Assembly (NCBI GenBank): GCA_024635465.1
Contig: JAGXIS010000099.1
Location: forward strand, 1 to 25,496
From: Bacteroidota bacterium
Lineage (GTDB): Bacteria; Bacteroidota; Rhodothermia; Balneolales; Balneolaceae
DNA length: 25,496 nucleotides
Direction: 5' to 3'
The notes beneath the pieces are model-generated. The model did not search any database. It worked only from the letters and a program-made list of their open reading frames with translations, and was not told where the DNA came from. Positions 15,908 through 23,868 of this stretch are shown here, one piece after another; the stretch's first letter is position 1; each line of letters opens with the position of its first letter. The position numbers were made by a program, and so were the translations under genes.

Positions 15908-16728
15908 CAAAAATCGCATATGATCCTGTCAAAGATCGCCTCGCAAAACTGGTAAGAAACTCCAGGACATTGCGCCGAATTTTCTACTTCTTACTTAATC
16001 TATTTTTTCTCAGAAGCTGGCATTTGAGACGTATTATAGCCCAAAAAGGCGATGTGATAGATTCTTCAGGAGATTGGAACCTCCTGGATGCCGGTTGCGG
16101 GTTTGGTCAGTACGACCATTTTATACTTAATCGTTTTGAGAATGTTAATATCACTTCAATTGATGTAAAAGAGGGTTATTTAGAAGATAATAAAAGATTC
16201 TTTCTAAAAGAGATTGAACAAGAAAGAATTCAATTTGATCTTGCAGATTTACTCAATCTAAATTTGGAAAAAAAGTTTGATTTAATCATTTGTATTGATG
16301 TTTTAGAACATATTGAGGATGATCAGAAAGTCATACAAAATCTTAGCAACTTATTAAAAAAAGGAGGTTACTTCTTAATGCATTCTCCGTCACATTTGTC
16401 GGAAGAGGATGGGGAAGAGGATGAAACGTTTGTAGGTGAACATGCACGTACCGGGTATTCTAAAAATGAAATTGAAGAAAAGCTCATGATTGCCGATCTA
16501 ATGCCTGAAGTAACTCAATACACCTACGGAAAATGGGGGAGGAGAGCATGGATAATATCGATAAAATGGCCCATGATCTTGCTTAATAAATTCAATCTTT
16601 GGGGATTGATTCCACTGTTGTTTTACTACCCAATCATACTTCCGATCACGTTGATCCTAAACTTTGCTGATCTGTTCAACAAGAAAAAAACAGGTAATGG
16701 TATCTATTCAATTGCAAAAAGAATTTAA
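15904..16728 (+). CDS. class I SAM-dependent methyltransferase with hydrophobic C-terminal tail
   Basis: A 274-residue Rossmann methyltransferase. SAM motif I is LLDAGCGFGQY (60-70), the acidic loop residue after strand 2 is D87 in TSIDVKEG, and the DVLEHIEDD motif (132-140) is followed by LSNLLKKGGYFLMHSPS. The C-terminal segment from about 223 to 262 (WPMILLNKF...IPLLFYYPIILPITLIL) is hydrophobic enough for one or two membrane helices, so the enzyme probably sits at the inner membrane with the preceding glycosyltransferase. The ATGA overlap at 15904 fixes the start. The substrate is unknown; a glycolipid or polyprenyl-linked intermediate is a reasonable inference from the coupling and the membrane tail. 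Confidence 0.9.
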   Translation: MTKIAYDPVKDRLAKLVRNSRTLRRIFYFLLNLFFLRSWHLRRIIAQKGDVIDSSGDWNLLDAGCGFGQYDHFILNRFENVNITSIDVKEGYLEDNKRFFLKEIEQERIQFDLADLLNLNLEKKFDLIICIDVLEHIEDDQKVIQNLSNLLKKGGYFLMHSPSHLSEEDGEEDETFVGEHARTGYSKNEIEEKLMIADLMPEVTQYTYGKWGRRAWIISIKWPMILLNKFNLWGLIPLLFYYPIILPITLILNFADLFNKKKTGNGIYSIAKRI

Positions 16729-16730
16729 AT

Positions 16731-16759
16731 TTTGCCCGTTTTAGAGATATTTATATTTT
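16731..16759 (+). promoter_or_regulatory. candidate TTTG / TAnnTTT promoter for the Gfo/Idh/MocA gene
   Basis: TTTG at 16731-16734, a 17-bp spacer, and TATATTTT at 16752-16759 (one mismatch to TAnnTTTG), 81 bp before the ATG at 16841. The spacing is right for the Bacteroidota consensus, but the AT-rich context raises the chance of coincidence. Confidence 0.4.
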
Positions 16760-16840
16760 TTTTCAAATAAATTACACAAGAGTATTACATTACGTGTATA
16801 TAGTTTAAACAGTCTACCATAAAATTAATCTAAGACTTCC

Positions 16841-18145
16841 ATGGAGATCCAAAATCGTCGAGAATTTTTAAAAGTGACCGGTTTAGCCGCTGCCGGTGGA
16901 ATGTTAACTTTAAACGCTTGCTCAACAGGCGCTCCTCTTGCCGCAGGAACACCGGTAAGTCCGGATGTTAAACTAAAGGTTGGACTGATTGGATGTGGCG
17001 GTCGTGGTACCGGTGCAGCGAACCAGGCACTGAGTGCAGATCCTAATGTTGAATTGACTGCCGTTGCAGATATTTTTGATGATAAACCTACAGAGACGCT
17101 CAATCTACTTAGTATGCGGCATGGAGAAAAAGTAAATGTGCCTGAAGAAAATATTTTCATCGGTTTTGATGCATATCAAAAAGTTATTGATTCCGGAATT
17201 GATGTTGTTCTGTTGGCAGGTCCTTCCAGATTCAGGCCTAAACATCTTGAAGCCGCAGTTGATGCAGGACTACATATTTTTTGTGAAAAACCGGTAGCAG
17301 TAGACGCACCGGGAGCAAGACGTGTATATGAGGCTGTACGAAAAGCGAAGGAAGCTAATCTTTCCCTTGTAGGCGGACTATGCTGGAGATATGAATACCC
17401 TAAACGTGCTTTTTATGATAGAATTTTGGATGGTGACGTTGGAGAAATCAGATCCATTTACAATACATATAATACCGGTGCAGCCAGGGTGATAGAGTCA
17501 AATCAAAATTGGACTGAGGCTCAGCATCAACTTAGAAACTGGATATATTATAACTGGATATCAGGAGATCATATCGTTGAACAGGCAGTTCACAGTATCG
17601 ATTTTATGCAGTGGGCAATGGGTGATCAGTATCCGGTCAGCGCGGTGGGAACCGGAGGGCGACAAGTTCGAACCGAAGATATATATGGTAACATATATGA
17701 TCACTTTGCAATTACCTATCAATACGCAAACGGTGCAAAAGGATTTCACTTTAGTCGTCAGCAGCCAAACTGCGAAAATAGTTACATGGCTGAAATATTT
17801 GGAACAAGGGGTACAGGTGTTGCACCTGCATCCGGTGAGCATATTATTCGTGCGAGAAGAGAATGGAGTTACGATGGTGAACAGAACAATATGTACCAAA
17901 CTCAGCATGATGAACTGTTTGCCTCAATCCGACAGGGCAGACCCAAAAATGACGGGGAATTTATCACTACAAGTACAATGCTCGCAATTATGGGCAGAAT
18001 GGCTGCTTATACCGGTAGAGAAATTACATGGGAACAAGCATTGAACTCAACTGAGTCATTGGGGCCTGAAATTCACGAGTGGGATGATGTTCTCCCTATC
18101 AGCTCATTGAGTGTAGCGATGCCCGGAGTCACGGAGTTCACTTAG
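16841..18145 (+). CDS. Tat-exported Gfo/Idh/MocA-family oxidoreductase (lipoprotein)
   Basis: A 434-residue NAD(P)-binding sugar oxidoreductase with an export signal. NRREFLKVTG (5-14) is a twin-arginine motif, followed by a hydrophobic stretch and a lipobox LNAC ending at C27, so the folded, cofactor-loaded protein is probably exported by Tat and lipidated. The Rossmann site is VGLIGCGGRGTGAA (47-60); the family hallmark FCEKPVAVD with E149, K150 and P151 follows, then LVGGLCWRYEYPKR and HIVEQAVHSIDFMQWAMG in the substrate domain. In Bacteroidota and Planctomycetota such Tat-exported members often accompany DUF1080 proteins, with which they are thought to process 3-keto sugars; a DUF1080 gene lies 2.9 kb downstream. 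It is monocistronic and ends before a strong terminator. Confidence 0.94.
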   Translation: MEIQNRREFLKVTGLAAAGGMLTLNACSTGAPLAAGTPVSPDVKLKVGLIGCGGRGTGAANQALSADPNVELTAVADIFDDKPTETLNLLSMRHGEKVNVPEENIFIGFDAYQKVIDSGIDVVLLAGPSRFRPKHLEAAVDAGLHIFCEKPVAVDAPGARRVYEAVRKAKEANLSLVGGLCWRYEYPKRAFYDRILDGDVGEIRSIYNTYNTGAARVIESNQNWTEAQHQLRNWIYYNWISGDHIVEQAVHSIDFMQWAMGDQYPVSAVGTGGRQVRTEDIYGNIYDHFAITYQYANGAKGFHFSRQQPNCENSYMAEIFGTRGTGVAPASGEHIIRARREWSYDGEQNNMYQTQHDELFASIRQGRPKNDGEFITTSTMLAIMGRMAAYTGREITWEQALNSTESLGPEIHEWDDVLPISSLSVAMPGVTEFT

Positions 18146-18164
18146 AAGTTGTAATTCATACTAT

Positions 18165-18204
18165 AAACTAAAAAGGCAGGGATTAATCTCTGCCTTTTTA
18201 GTTT
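18165..18204. terminator. strong bidirectional intrinsic terminator
   Basis: Arms AAACTAAAAAGGCAG (18165-18179) and CTGCCTTTTTAGTTT (18190-18204) are perfect complements; the 10-base centre contains GATTAATC and can extend the stem. Runs of A and T on either side give a T-tract in both directions, serving the plus-strand oxidoreductase and the minus-strand Rrf2 gene. Confidence 0.9.
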
Positions 18205-18276
18205 ACACTTAAATTATTTTAATTGAAGATTACAATCTGAAATATATAAAAGGTAAATTATGCTATTAAAGACCTA

Positions 18277-18723
18277 TCAGTTAAATTTAGATTCTAATCC
18301 AATCACACTTTTCCCATTTCGAACATCTTCAACCATCTGTTTTAAGGATGTTGTCTCAAAAAGATTTTTAACTTGTCCCCGTACTTTTTTAAAGTCATAG
18401 TGAATTGGACAAGGTTTATCATCATTACATTTTTTGAACCCGATTCCACATTGTGTAAACACATCGAGCCCGTCTGTACCCTCAACAATTTCAATCAAAT
18501 AGATCTCTTCAGGATCTCTATTTAATCGAAAACCACCTGTTGGTCCTTTCATGGATACCAGTAGATTTCGCTTCACCATCATCTGCAAGATTTTACTTAG
18601 GAAGTGCCTGGGAATCTCTTGTTTTTCTGCGATGATTTTTAACTCAATATTTTGATCATCTGAGTGATGAAAAGCAATGTAGAGCATTGCTTGAAGTGCA
18701 TAATGACATGTTGTTGAAAACAT
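18277..18723 (-). CDS. Rrf2-family regulator with a three-cysteine (Fe-S type) motif
   Basis: A 148-residue winged-helix regulator. I start at ATG 18723 because the Rrf2 N-terminus MFSTTCHYALQAMLYIAFH then stands at residue 1; the frame extends further but with no family similarity. The HTH is IAEKQEIPRHFLSKILQMMVKRNLLVSMKGPTGGFRLNRDPEEI (31-74). The effector region has C92-x6-C99-x5-C105 (QCGIGFKKCNDDKPCPIH), the spacing seen in many Rrf2 proteins that bind a [2Fe-2S] or [4Fe-4S] cluster (IscR/NsrR-like). It therefore probably senses iron-sulfur status, NO or redox; which one cannot be told. It lies downstream of aconitase, an Fe-S enzyme, but behind a terminator, so it is its own unit. Confidence 0.93.
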   Translation of the reverse strand: MFSTTCHYALQAMLYIAFHHSDDQNIELKIIAEKQEIPRHFLSKILQMMVKRNLLVSMKGPTGGFRLNRDPEEIYLIEIVEGTDGLDVFTQCGIGFKKCNDDKPCPIHYDFKKVRGQVKNLFETTSLKQMVEDVRNGKSVIGLESKFN

Positions 18724-18755
18724 AATGAAATGTATGTTTAAGTTCTTTATTGAGT

Positions 18756-18763
18756 CAAAGATA
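18756..18763 (-). promoter_or_regulatory. candidate -7 box TATCTTTG for the Rrf2 gene
   Basis: On the minus strand TATCTTTG lies 32 bp upstream of the Rrf2 ATG, a perfect TAnnTTTG. No TTTG occurs at the usual 17-19 bp; the nearest is only 9 bp further upstream, so the -33 part is missing. Confidence 0.4.
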
Positions 18764-18815
18764 ACACACATTCAAATAAAATGGAGATCTTCATCTATAA
18801 TTGGTTTCTTAACAG

Positions 18816-18843
18816 AAAAATGGATTAAATTGAGATTAATCCA
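18816..18843 (-). terminator. intrinsic terminator of the aconitase gene
   Basis: Read on the minus strand, TGGATTAA, a 7-base loop and TTAATCCA form a perfect 8-bp stem, followed at once by five T (complement of 18816-18820). It sits 27 bp after the aconitase stop and separates that gene from Rrf2. Confidence 0.7.
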
Positions 18844-18869
18844 CTTGAATAAACCTATTCAAAACCCAT

Positions 18870-20825
18870 TTAAATTTGTTTTTTAAATGAATTGATCATT
18901 CCTCCATCAAGCAGTGACTGTAGTTGTCTTCCACTTAGATTGTGTTTTGTTTTGAAAGTAGTACCTTTAGTGAGATTAGATACGGTTACTTCCATTCCTC
19001 TTTTAAGTTGCAGGTCGAGGTTATCAATTTTAAGGATATCATTTAGATCAATATTATCGTAGTCTGAATCTTTTATAAATTCCAGCGGAGCAATCCCGAA
19101 ATTTGACAGATTTTGCCATCCTATACGAGCATAACTTTTTGCTATGACTGCCTTTTGTCCAAGGTATCTTGGAGCAATGGCCGCATGTTCTCTGCTCGAC
19201 CCTTGAGCGTAATTATTACCTGCAATCACGATATGACCACCATGTATTTTCTGTGCCTCTATTGCACGGTCATAAAAAGTTTCATCAATAACTATATAAG
19301 CATACTTACTGATTTCCGGGATGTTGCTTCGAAAAGGCAACACTTCTGCACCGGCTTTGAGGATTCCATCTGTTGAAATATTATCACCCATTTTCAGCAA
19401 TACCGGTACTTCGATATCTTTAATTTTTTCGAAATCCGGAAAAGATGAAATATTGGGTCCCTTTACCAATTCTGTTGTGGAATTTCCTTCCTGTGGACGA
19501 AGTAACATCTCTTTGTTCACAATATAGTCAGATGGTTCACTATAAGTAGGATAATCTATTCCGAACAGTTTTTTTAAATCTCTGGGATCCGTGATTTTAC
19601 CGGTCAAGGCTGATGCAGCAGCCGTTTCAGGGCTGCATAAGAAAACGGAGTCTTCTTGCGTGCCTGATCTGTCCGGAAAGTTACGTGGTACCGTCCTTAA
19701 ACTATTTCTACCACTTGCGGGTGCCTGACCCATTCCAATGCAACCGTTACATCCTGCCTGATGTATTCTGGCTCCTGATTGAATGAGATGAAGCATCACC
19801 CCGTTTTTTACCATGTTCTCAATGATTTGCCTCGATGTAGGATTAATATCAAAACTGACTGTATCGTGCACTCTACGTCCTTTTACAATCTCAGAGGTAA
19901 TCCAGAAATCTCTATAACCCGGGTTGGCAGATGATCCAATATAAGATTGATAGATCTCTTTTCCGGCCACTTCACGTACAGTGACCACGTTACCGGGACT
20001 GCTTGGCAAAGCGATCATGGGCACAACACTTCCCAAGTCAATCTCATCATATTTGTCGTAGGTTGCTCCATCATCCGCTTTTATTTCAACCCATTCATTT
20101 TCCCGATGATTTTGGGCCATAAAATTTCTTACGATATCATCTGATGGAAAAACTGTTGTTGTGGCACCCATTTCAGTGCCCATATTAGCTATCACATGAC
20201 GATCCATTGCATCAAGCTGTTCAAGACCAGGTCCGTAATATTCAATTACGTAGTCCTTTGCGCCTTTTACATCGTAACGTCTCAACATTTCTAACACAAC
20301 ATCTTTTGCGCTGACCCAATCATTCAACTTACCGGTCACTTTCACGCCCAATACTTTAGGCATCTTCAAGTACATTGGTTCGCCGGCTATCGCAAAGGCG
20401 ACATCAAGTCCACCTGCACCCAGTGCAAACATACCCATTGCACCGGAAGCTGGAGTGTGGCTATCAGATCCCGCCAGTGTTTTTCCCGGTATTGCGAAAT
20501 GTTCGGTGTGCACAGGGTGACTCACGCCATTTCCTGGTCTGCTAAACCACAATCCAAAACGCTCAGCTGCAGATTTCAGGAACAGGTGATCATCCGGATT
20601 TTTATGATCCGTTTGCAGCAGGTTATGATCTACATATTGGCACGAAAGTTCCGTTTTTGCTTTGTCGAGGCCCATTGCTTCGAGTTCGAGCATTACAAGT
20701 GTGCCTGTTGCATCCTGAGTTAGTGTTTGATCGATACGAATACCAATCTCCGAACCGGTCTTCATATCACCATCAACCAGATGTGATTGTATAAGTTTTT
20801 GCGTGATGTTCAGTGGTTCTGCCAT
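18870..20825 (-). CDS. acn: aconitate hydratase, Aquifex-type (about 650 aa)
   Basis: Citrate to isocitrate via cis-aconitate. ATG 20825 gives MAEPLNITQKLIQSHL and 651 residues, and has a real Shine-Dalgarno, unlike its neighbours; a longer frame to 20918 starts with unrelated sequence. Motifs: GSDSHTPASGAMGMFALGAGGLD, IGSSANPGYRDFW (296-308), the Fe-S pair GCNGCIGMGQAPASGRN (C359, C362), VPRNFPDRSG, VFLCSPETAAASALTG (C397), and the swivel domain GDNISTDGI...GNNYAQGSSREHAA. The canonical IGSCTN cysteine is Ser here (S299), while C397 sits where classical enzymes have Ala; this may be the cluster arrangement of the Aquifex-type subfamily (TIGR01342). Homologous short forms also include homoaconitase-like enzymes, but the length and full domain set favour aconitase. 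Confidence 0.9.
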   Translation of the reverse strand: MAEPLNITQKLIQSHLVDGDMKTGSEIGIRIDQTLTQDATGTLVMLELEAMGLDKAKTELSCQYVDHNLLQTDHKNPDDHLFLKSAAERFGLWFSRPGNGVSHPVHTEHFAIPGKTLAGSDSHTPASGAMGMFALGAGGLDVAFAIAGEPMYLKMPKVLGVKVTGKLNDWVSAKDVVLEMLRRYDVKGAKDYVIEYYGPGLEQLDAMDRHVIANMGTEMGATTTVFPSDDIVRNFMAQNHRENEWVEIKADDGATYDKYDEIDLGSVVPMIALPSSPGNVVTVREVAGKEIYQSYIGSSANPGYRDFWITSEIVKGRRVHDTVSFDINPTSRQIIENMVKNGVMLHLIQSGARIHQAGCNGCIGMGQAPASGRNSLRTVPRNFPDRSGTQEDSVFLCSPETAAASALTGKITDPRDLKKLFGIDYPTYSEPSDYIVNKEMLLRPQEGNSTTELVKGPNISSFPDFEKIKDIEVPVLLKMGDNISTDGILKAGAEVLPFRSNIPEISKYAYIVIDETFYDRAIEAQKIHGGHIVIAGNNYAQGSSREHAAIAPRYLGQKAVIAKSYARIGWQNLSNFGIAPLEFIKDSDYDNIDLNDILKIDNLDLQLKRGMEVTVSNLTKGTTFKTKHNLSGRQLQSLLDGGMINSFKKQI

Positions 20826-20828
20826 AAT

Positions 20829-20834
20829 CTCTCC
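20829..20834 (-). promoter_or_regulatory. Shine-Dalgarno that fixes the aconitase start
   Basis: GGAGAG on the minus strand, 3 bases before ATG 20825. Nearly all other genes in the window lack a recognisable SD, so this supports the 651-residue start and may mean high expression. Confidence 0.7.
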
Positions 20835-20865
20835 ATTTGTTAACCCTATGACAGATATAAAGATA

Positions 20866-20893
20866 ATGATACCTAATTCGTTCAGATCATCAA
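20866..20893 (-). promoter_or_regulatory. candidate promoter of the aconitase gene
   Basis: On the minus strand TTGATG (complement of 20888-20893), 16 bp, TATCAT (complement of 20866-20871), ending 40 bp before the ATG. The -10 box matches TATAAT at 5 of 6 positions and the -35 box TTGACA at 4 of 6. Confidence 0.45.
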
Positions 20894-21015
20894 TAAATAA
20901 ATTTAAAGACAGACACAAAAAAATGTAACCTGTGATTTGAAACCCTGATTAGATATGGTACTTATAATTCAATCACTGATTGAGCAATAAATCAACAATA
21001 GATTTAATTTTCCAT

Positions 21016-21044
21016 TTTGAAATTGATAAATCGTGTTATCTTAA
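21016..21044 (+). promoter_or_regulatory. candidate promoter of the DUF1080-sulfatase operon
   Basis: TTTG (21016-21019), a 17-bp spacer and TATCTTAA (21037-21044), 33 bp before the DUF1080 ATG. The -7 box has TAnnTT but not the final TG, so it is a two-mismatch fit to the Bacteroidota consensus. Confidence 0.4.
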
Positions 21045-21077
21045 TAGAAAGTACTCATCTTTAAAAACAATACTGAT

Positions 21078-21962
21078 ATGGAAAAACGAATAATGAAAAA
21101 CATTTTGAATTTATCCATCATTGCCATAGCTGTTTTAGGAATAGCGGGCATCTATTCAGCAGATCAAATTGATCATACCTCATCCGAATGGGTCTCACTG
21201 TTTAATGGGGAGGATCTTACAGGTTGGTACACCTATCAAAGGGAGCCTGAACCTGAATCAGAAGTGGCAGGGATTCCACGGGATGAAAATGGGAGATATC
21301 TTGAACCGATCGGTTTGAATAATGATCCTTTAAATGTGTTTACTGTAGTAGAGGAGGAGGGTGAACCCGCAATTCGTATTTCCGGGGAGACATTTGGAAT
21401 ACTTGTCACGAATCAGGAATATGAAAATTATCATTTGAAGTTACAGTTTAAGTGGGGTGATGAAAAGTATCCACCCAGAGAAGATCTTAAAATGGACAGT
21501 GGAATTTTGTACCACTCAATTGGTGAGGAGGGGGCATGGGGGCGTGTTTGGATGAAATCATTGGAGTGTCAGGTTCAGGAAACCGATTGTGGTGATTTCA
21601 TTGCAGTAGATTCAACATTTGCTACCATTCATGCTGTCGAAAATGAAGGGGATTATTATTATGCGGAAAATGGAGATGAGATGGAATTTAGCGCTGAGCG
21701 ATCCTATTGTAATCATGACGTGGATTATGAAAATCCAATGGGGGAGTGGAATACAATAGAAATTTATACTGTTGACGGCAATAGTATTCATGTTGTGAAT
21801 GGGCAGGTGAACATGCGCACTTACAACTCACAATACCTCGAAAACGGTGAAAAATATCCGTTAACAAAGGGGAAAATTCAACTTCAATCGGAAGGGGCTG
21901 AAATCTTTTACCGAAATATCGAATTAAGGTCAATTGATGAAATTCCTGAAGCAGTAATGTAA
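21078..21962 (+). CDS. exported DUF1080 protein (3-keto-disaccharide hydrolase domain)
   Basis: A 294-residue secreted protein of the DUF1080 family (PF06439), a concanavalin-like beta-sandwich now linked to hydrolysis of 3-keto-glycosides. Residues 1-28 (MEKRIMKNILNLSIIAIAVLGIAGIYS) form a Sec signal peptide; ATG 21078 is listed and ATG 21093 is an alternative. The hallmark EWVSLFNGEDLTGWYTYQ (36-53) opens the domain, followed by YENYHLKLQFKWGDEKY, KMDSGILYHSIGEEGAWGRVW, LECQVQETDCGDF, the WNTIEIYTVDGNSIHVVNGQ strands and GKIQLQSEGAEIFYRNIELR at the end. It is the first gene of a two-gene operon with a sulfatase 13 bp downstream. The substrate is not evident; a sulfated glycoside is suggested by the partner. 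Confidence 0.92.
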   Translation: MEKRIMKNILNLSIIAIAVLGIAGIYSADQIDHTSSEWVSLFNGEDLTGWYTYQREPEPESEVAGIPRDENGRYLEPIGLNNDPLNVFTVVEEEGEPAIRISGETFGILVTNQEYENYHLKLQFKWGDEKYPPREDLKMDSGILYHSIGEEGAWGRVWMKSLECQVQETDCGDFIAVDSTFATIHAVENEGDYYYAENGDEMEFSAERSYCNHDVDYENPMGEWNTIEIYTVDGNSIHVVNGQVNMRTYNSQYLENGEKYPLTKGKIQLQSEGAEIFYRNIELRSIDEIPEAVM

Positions 21963-21975
21963 TCTGGCCTAAATT

Positions 21976-23844
21976 ATGATGAACCATCCAAAAAATGAAA
22001 GCTGGCAACTTTTAAAAAAAACAGGATTATTCTTCATTCTAGGATTCTTTCTGTTTGGATGTAGTGAACCGGATACAAAAGAATTGCCCAATATCTTGTG
22101 GATTACAAGTGAAGATAACAGCGCATTTATTGGAGCTTACGGGGATGATTATGCAGATACGCCTAACCTGGACAAGCTGGCTGAGGCCGGAATTGTGTAT
22201 GAAAACGCCTATGCAACCACTCCGGTCTGTGCTCCGGCACGTTTCACACTTATAACCGGGACGTATGGCAATAGGATGGGTACGGAGAATATGCGCAGTG
22301 TTAATCCCATCCCGGATAACATTCGGTTTTACCCGGCTTATCTGAAAGATCTCGGATACCATACTACCAACAATGTAAAAAAGGATTACAATACAGTAGA
22401 TCAACCGGAGGCGTGGGATGAGTCCAGCCAGGAAGCTCACTATAGTGATCGAGCAGAGGGACAGCCTTTTTTTCACATTAGAAATTTAACAACGACCCAC
22501 GAAAGCCGTCTTCATGATCCGATTGATACGCTTATTCATAACCCGGCCGATGCACCCGTTCCTCCTTATCATCCTGATACCGAAACGGTACGGAGAGACT
22601 GGGCACACTATTATGATCAGATGACCCTAATGGACGAACAGGTTGGAAAGATTTTACAAGAGTTGGAGGAATCAGGAGAAGCTGAGAATACGATAATCTT
22701 TTACTACGGGGATCACGGTGGGGCCTTGCCAGGGTCGAAACGGTTTATGAATCAACGCGGCCTGAGAGTTCCTTTGATTGTCTATTTCCCGCAAAAATAT
22801 GAACATCTGGCTCCGAAAGAAAAACGTACAGATCGGCTGGTTTCATTTGTCGATTTTCCGGCAACATTGTTGAGTATTGCCGGTATCAAACCGCCGGAAC
22901 ATATGGACGGAGAACCATTTTTAGGTGAATACGAAACCGAACCACGTGAATATGTTTACATGTACCGGGGACGTATGGACGAGCGTTACGATCTGTCCCG
23001 AGCCATTCGTGATCAAGATTATCTCTACGTGCGAAATTATATGCCCCAACGAATTTATGGTCAATATTTATGGTATCTGTGGATGGCACCTACCATGCAA
23101 AGTTGGGAGGAGGAATATCAGAAAGGAAATCTGAATGAAATTCAGCGACAATTTTTTGAACCCAAACCGGCTGAAGAGCTATATCTGATATCAGAAGACC
23201 CATGGTCAGTTCATAACCTTGCAGCTGATTCTGCATATCAGGAAGATTTGCTGCAATTGCGAGAAGCCAATTCCGAATGGATTCGGGAAATCAGTGATTT
23301 AGGCTTTATACCGGAGGGGATTTTGGATGATATTGGTGGCACCCGACCGCTTTATAATGCCGTTCGCGAAGATAACGTACCGATTGAAGAGATCATTGAA
23401 ACTGCGGAGATGGCCTCTCAACAGCCGGAAAATCAGATAGATGAGCTGGTTAATCGGCTCAGCCACTCCGATCCGTCTGTCCGGTTTTGGGCTGCGATGG
23501 GGTTAGCCATCAGTGAAGACCTGGCCGGTGAATATGAGGCTGAGCTTCTGGCATTGAGGGATGATCCGTCCGGGGAGGTTCAGATGGCTGTGGCCGAAGC
23601 ACTTATGGCCTCCGGTGAGACATCTGCATCGATAGAGTTGATTCAAGAAGCTCTTTCTGATCCTGATGACCATGTAAAACTCCGGGCTGTAAATCTGATT
23701 GAAACCCTTGATGAAAGTCTGATAACCGACGATATCAAAAACACTATACGCAGGTTTGTGAATGAGTTTGAAAACCAGGAAGCCGCAGCTGCAGGGTACG
23801 TATTCCGGGCTTCAGAACGGCTTGTTGACAAGTTAGAATTGTGA
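21976..23844 (+). CDS. sulfatase lipoprotein with C-terminal HEAT-like repeats
   Basis: A 622-residue type I sulfatase. A signal peptide ending in lipobox LFGC (C29) predicts a lipoprotein. The catalytic motif CAPARFTLITG (C85) follows C-x-P-x-R, so C85 should become formylglycine; metal-site segments are ITSEDNSAFIGAYGDD (43-58) and YYGDHGG (D246, H247). The sulfatase fold ends by about 450, and residues about 485-622 form helical HEAT/PBS-lyase-like repeats (LSHSDPSVRFWAAMGLA, RDDPSGEVQMAVAEALMA, LSDPDDHVKLRAVNLIETL), an added domain seen in some Bacteroidota and Planctomycetota sulfatases. A formylglycine-generating enzyme must be encoded elsewhere. It is cotranscribed with DUF1080 and probably desulfates a glycan in the periplasm or at the cell surface. 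Confidence 0.95.
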   Translation: MMNHPKNESWQLLKKTGLFFILGFFLFGCSEPDTKELPNILWITSEDNSAFIGAYGDDYADTPNLDKLAEAGIVYENAYATTPVCAPARFTLITGTYGNRMGTENMRSVNPIPDNIRFYPAYLKDLGYHTTNNVKKDYNTVDQPEAWDESSQEAHYSDRAEGQPFFHIRNLTTTHESRLHDPIDTLIHNPADAPVPPYHPDTETVRRDWAHYYDQMTLMDEQVGKILQELEESGEAENTIIFYYGDHGGALPGSKRFMNQRGLRVPLIVYFPQKYEHLAPKEKRTDRLVSFVDFPATLLSIAGIKPPEHMDGEPFLGEYETEPREYVYMYRGRMDERYDLSRAIRDQDYLYVRNYMPQRIYGQYLWYLWMAPTMQSWEEEYQKGNLNEIQRQFFEPKPAEELYLISEDPWSVHNLAADSAYQEDLLQLREANSEWIREISDLGFIPEGILDDIGGTRPLYNAVREDNVPIEEIIETAEMASQQPENQIDELVNRLSHSDPSVRFWAAMGLAISEDLAGEYEAELLALRDDPSGEVQMAVAEALMASGETSASIELIQEALSDPDDHVKLRAVNLIETLDESLITDDIKNTIRRFVNEFENQEAAAAGYVFRASERLVDKLEL

Positions 23845-23848
23845 TTTC

Positions 23849-23868
23849 ATTTCAATTGCTATTGAAAT
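23849..23868. terminator. small hairpin at the sulfatase/esterase convergent junction
   Basis: ATTTCAAT (23849-23856), loop TGCT, ATTGAAAT (23861-23868): perfect 8-bp AT-rich stem spanning the 14-bp gap and the esterase stop codon. No long T-run follows, so termination here is plausible but weak. Confidence 0.4.

Noticed and set aside
18756..18776. TTTG plus TATCTTTG as a full Rrf2 promoter
   Set aside because: The spacer is only 9 bp, so only the -7 box is reported.
20826..20918. N-terminal extension of aconitase to 20918
   Set aside because: The extra 31 residues resemble nothing in the family, and ATG 20825 has a Shine-Dalgarno.
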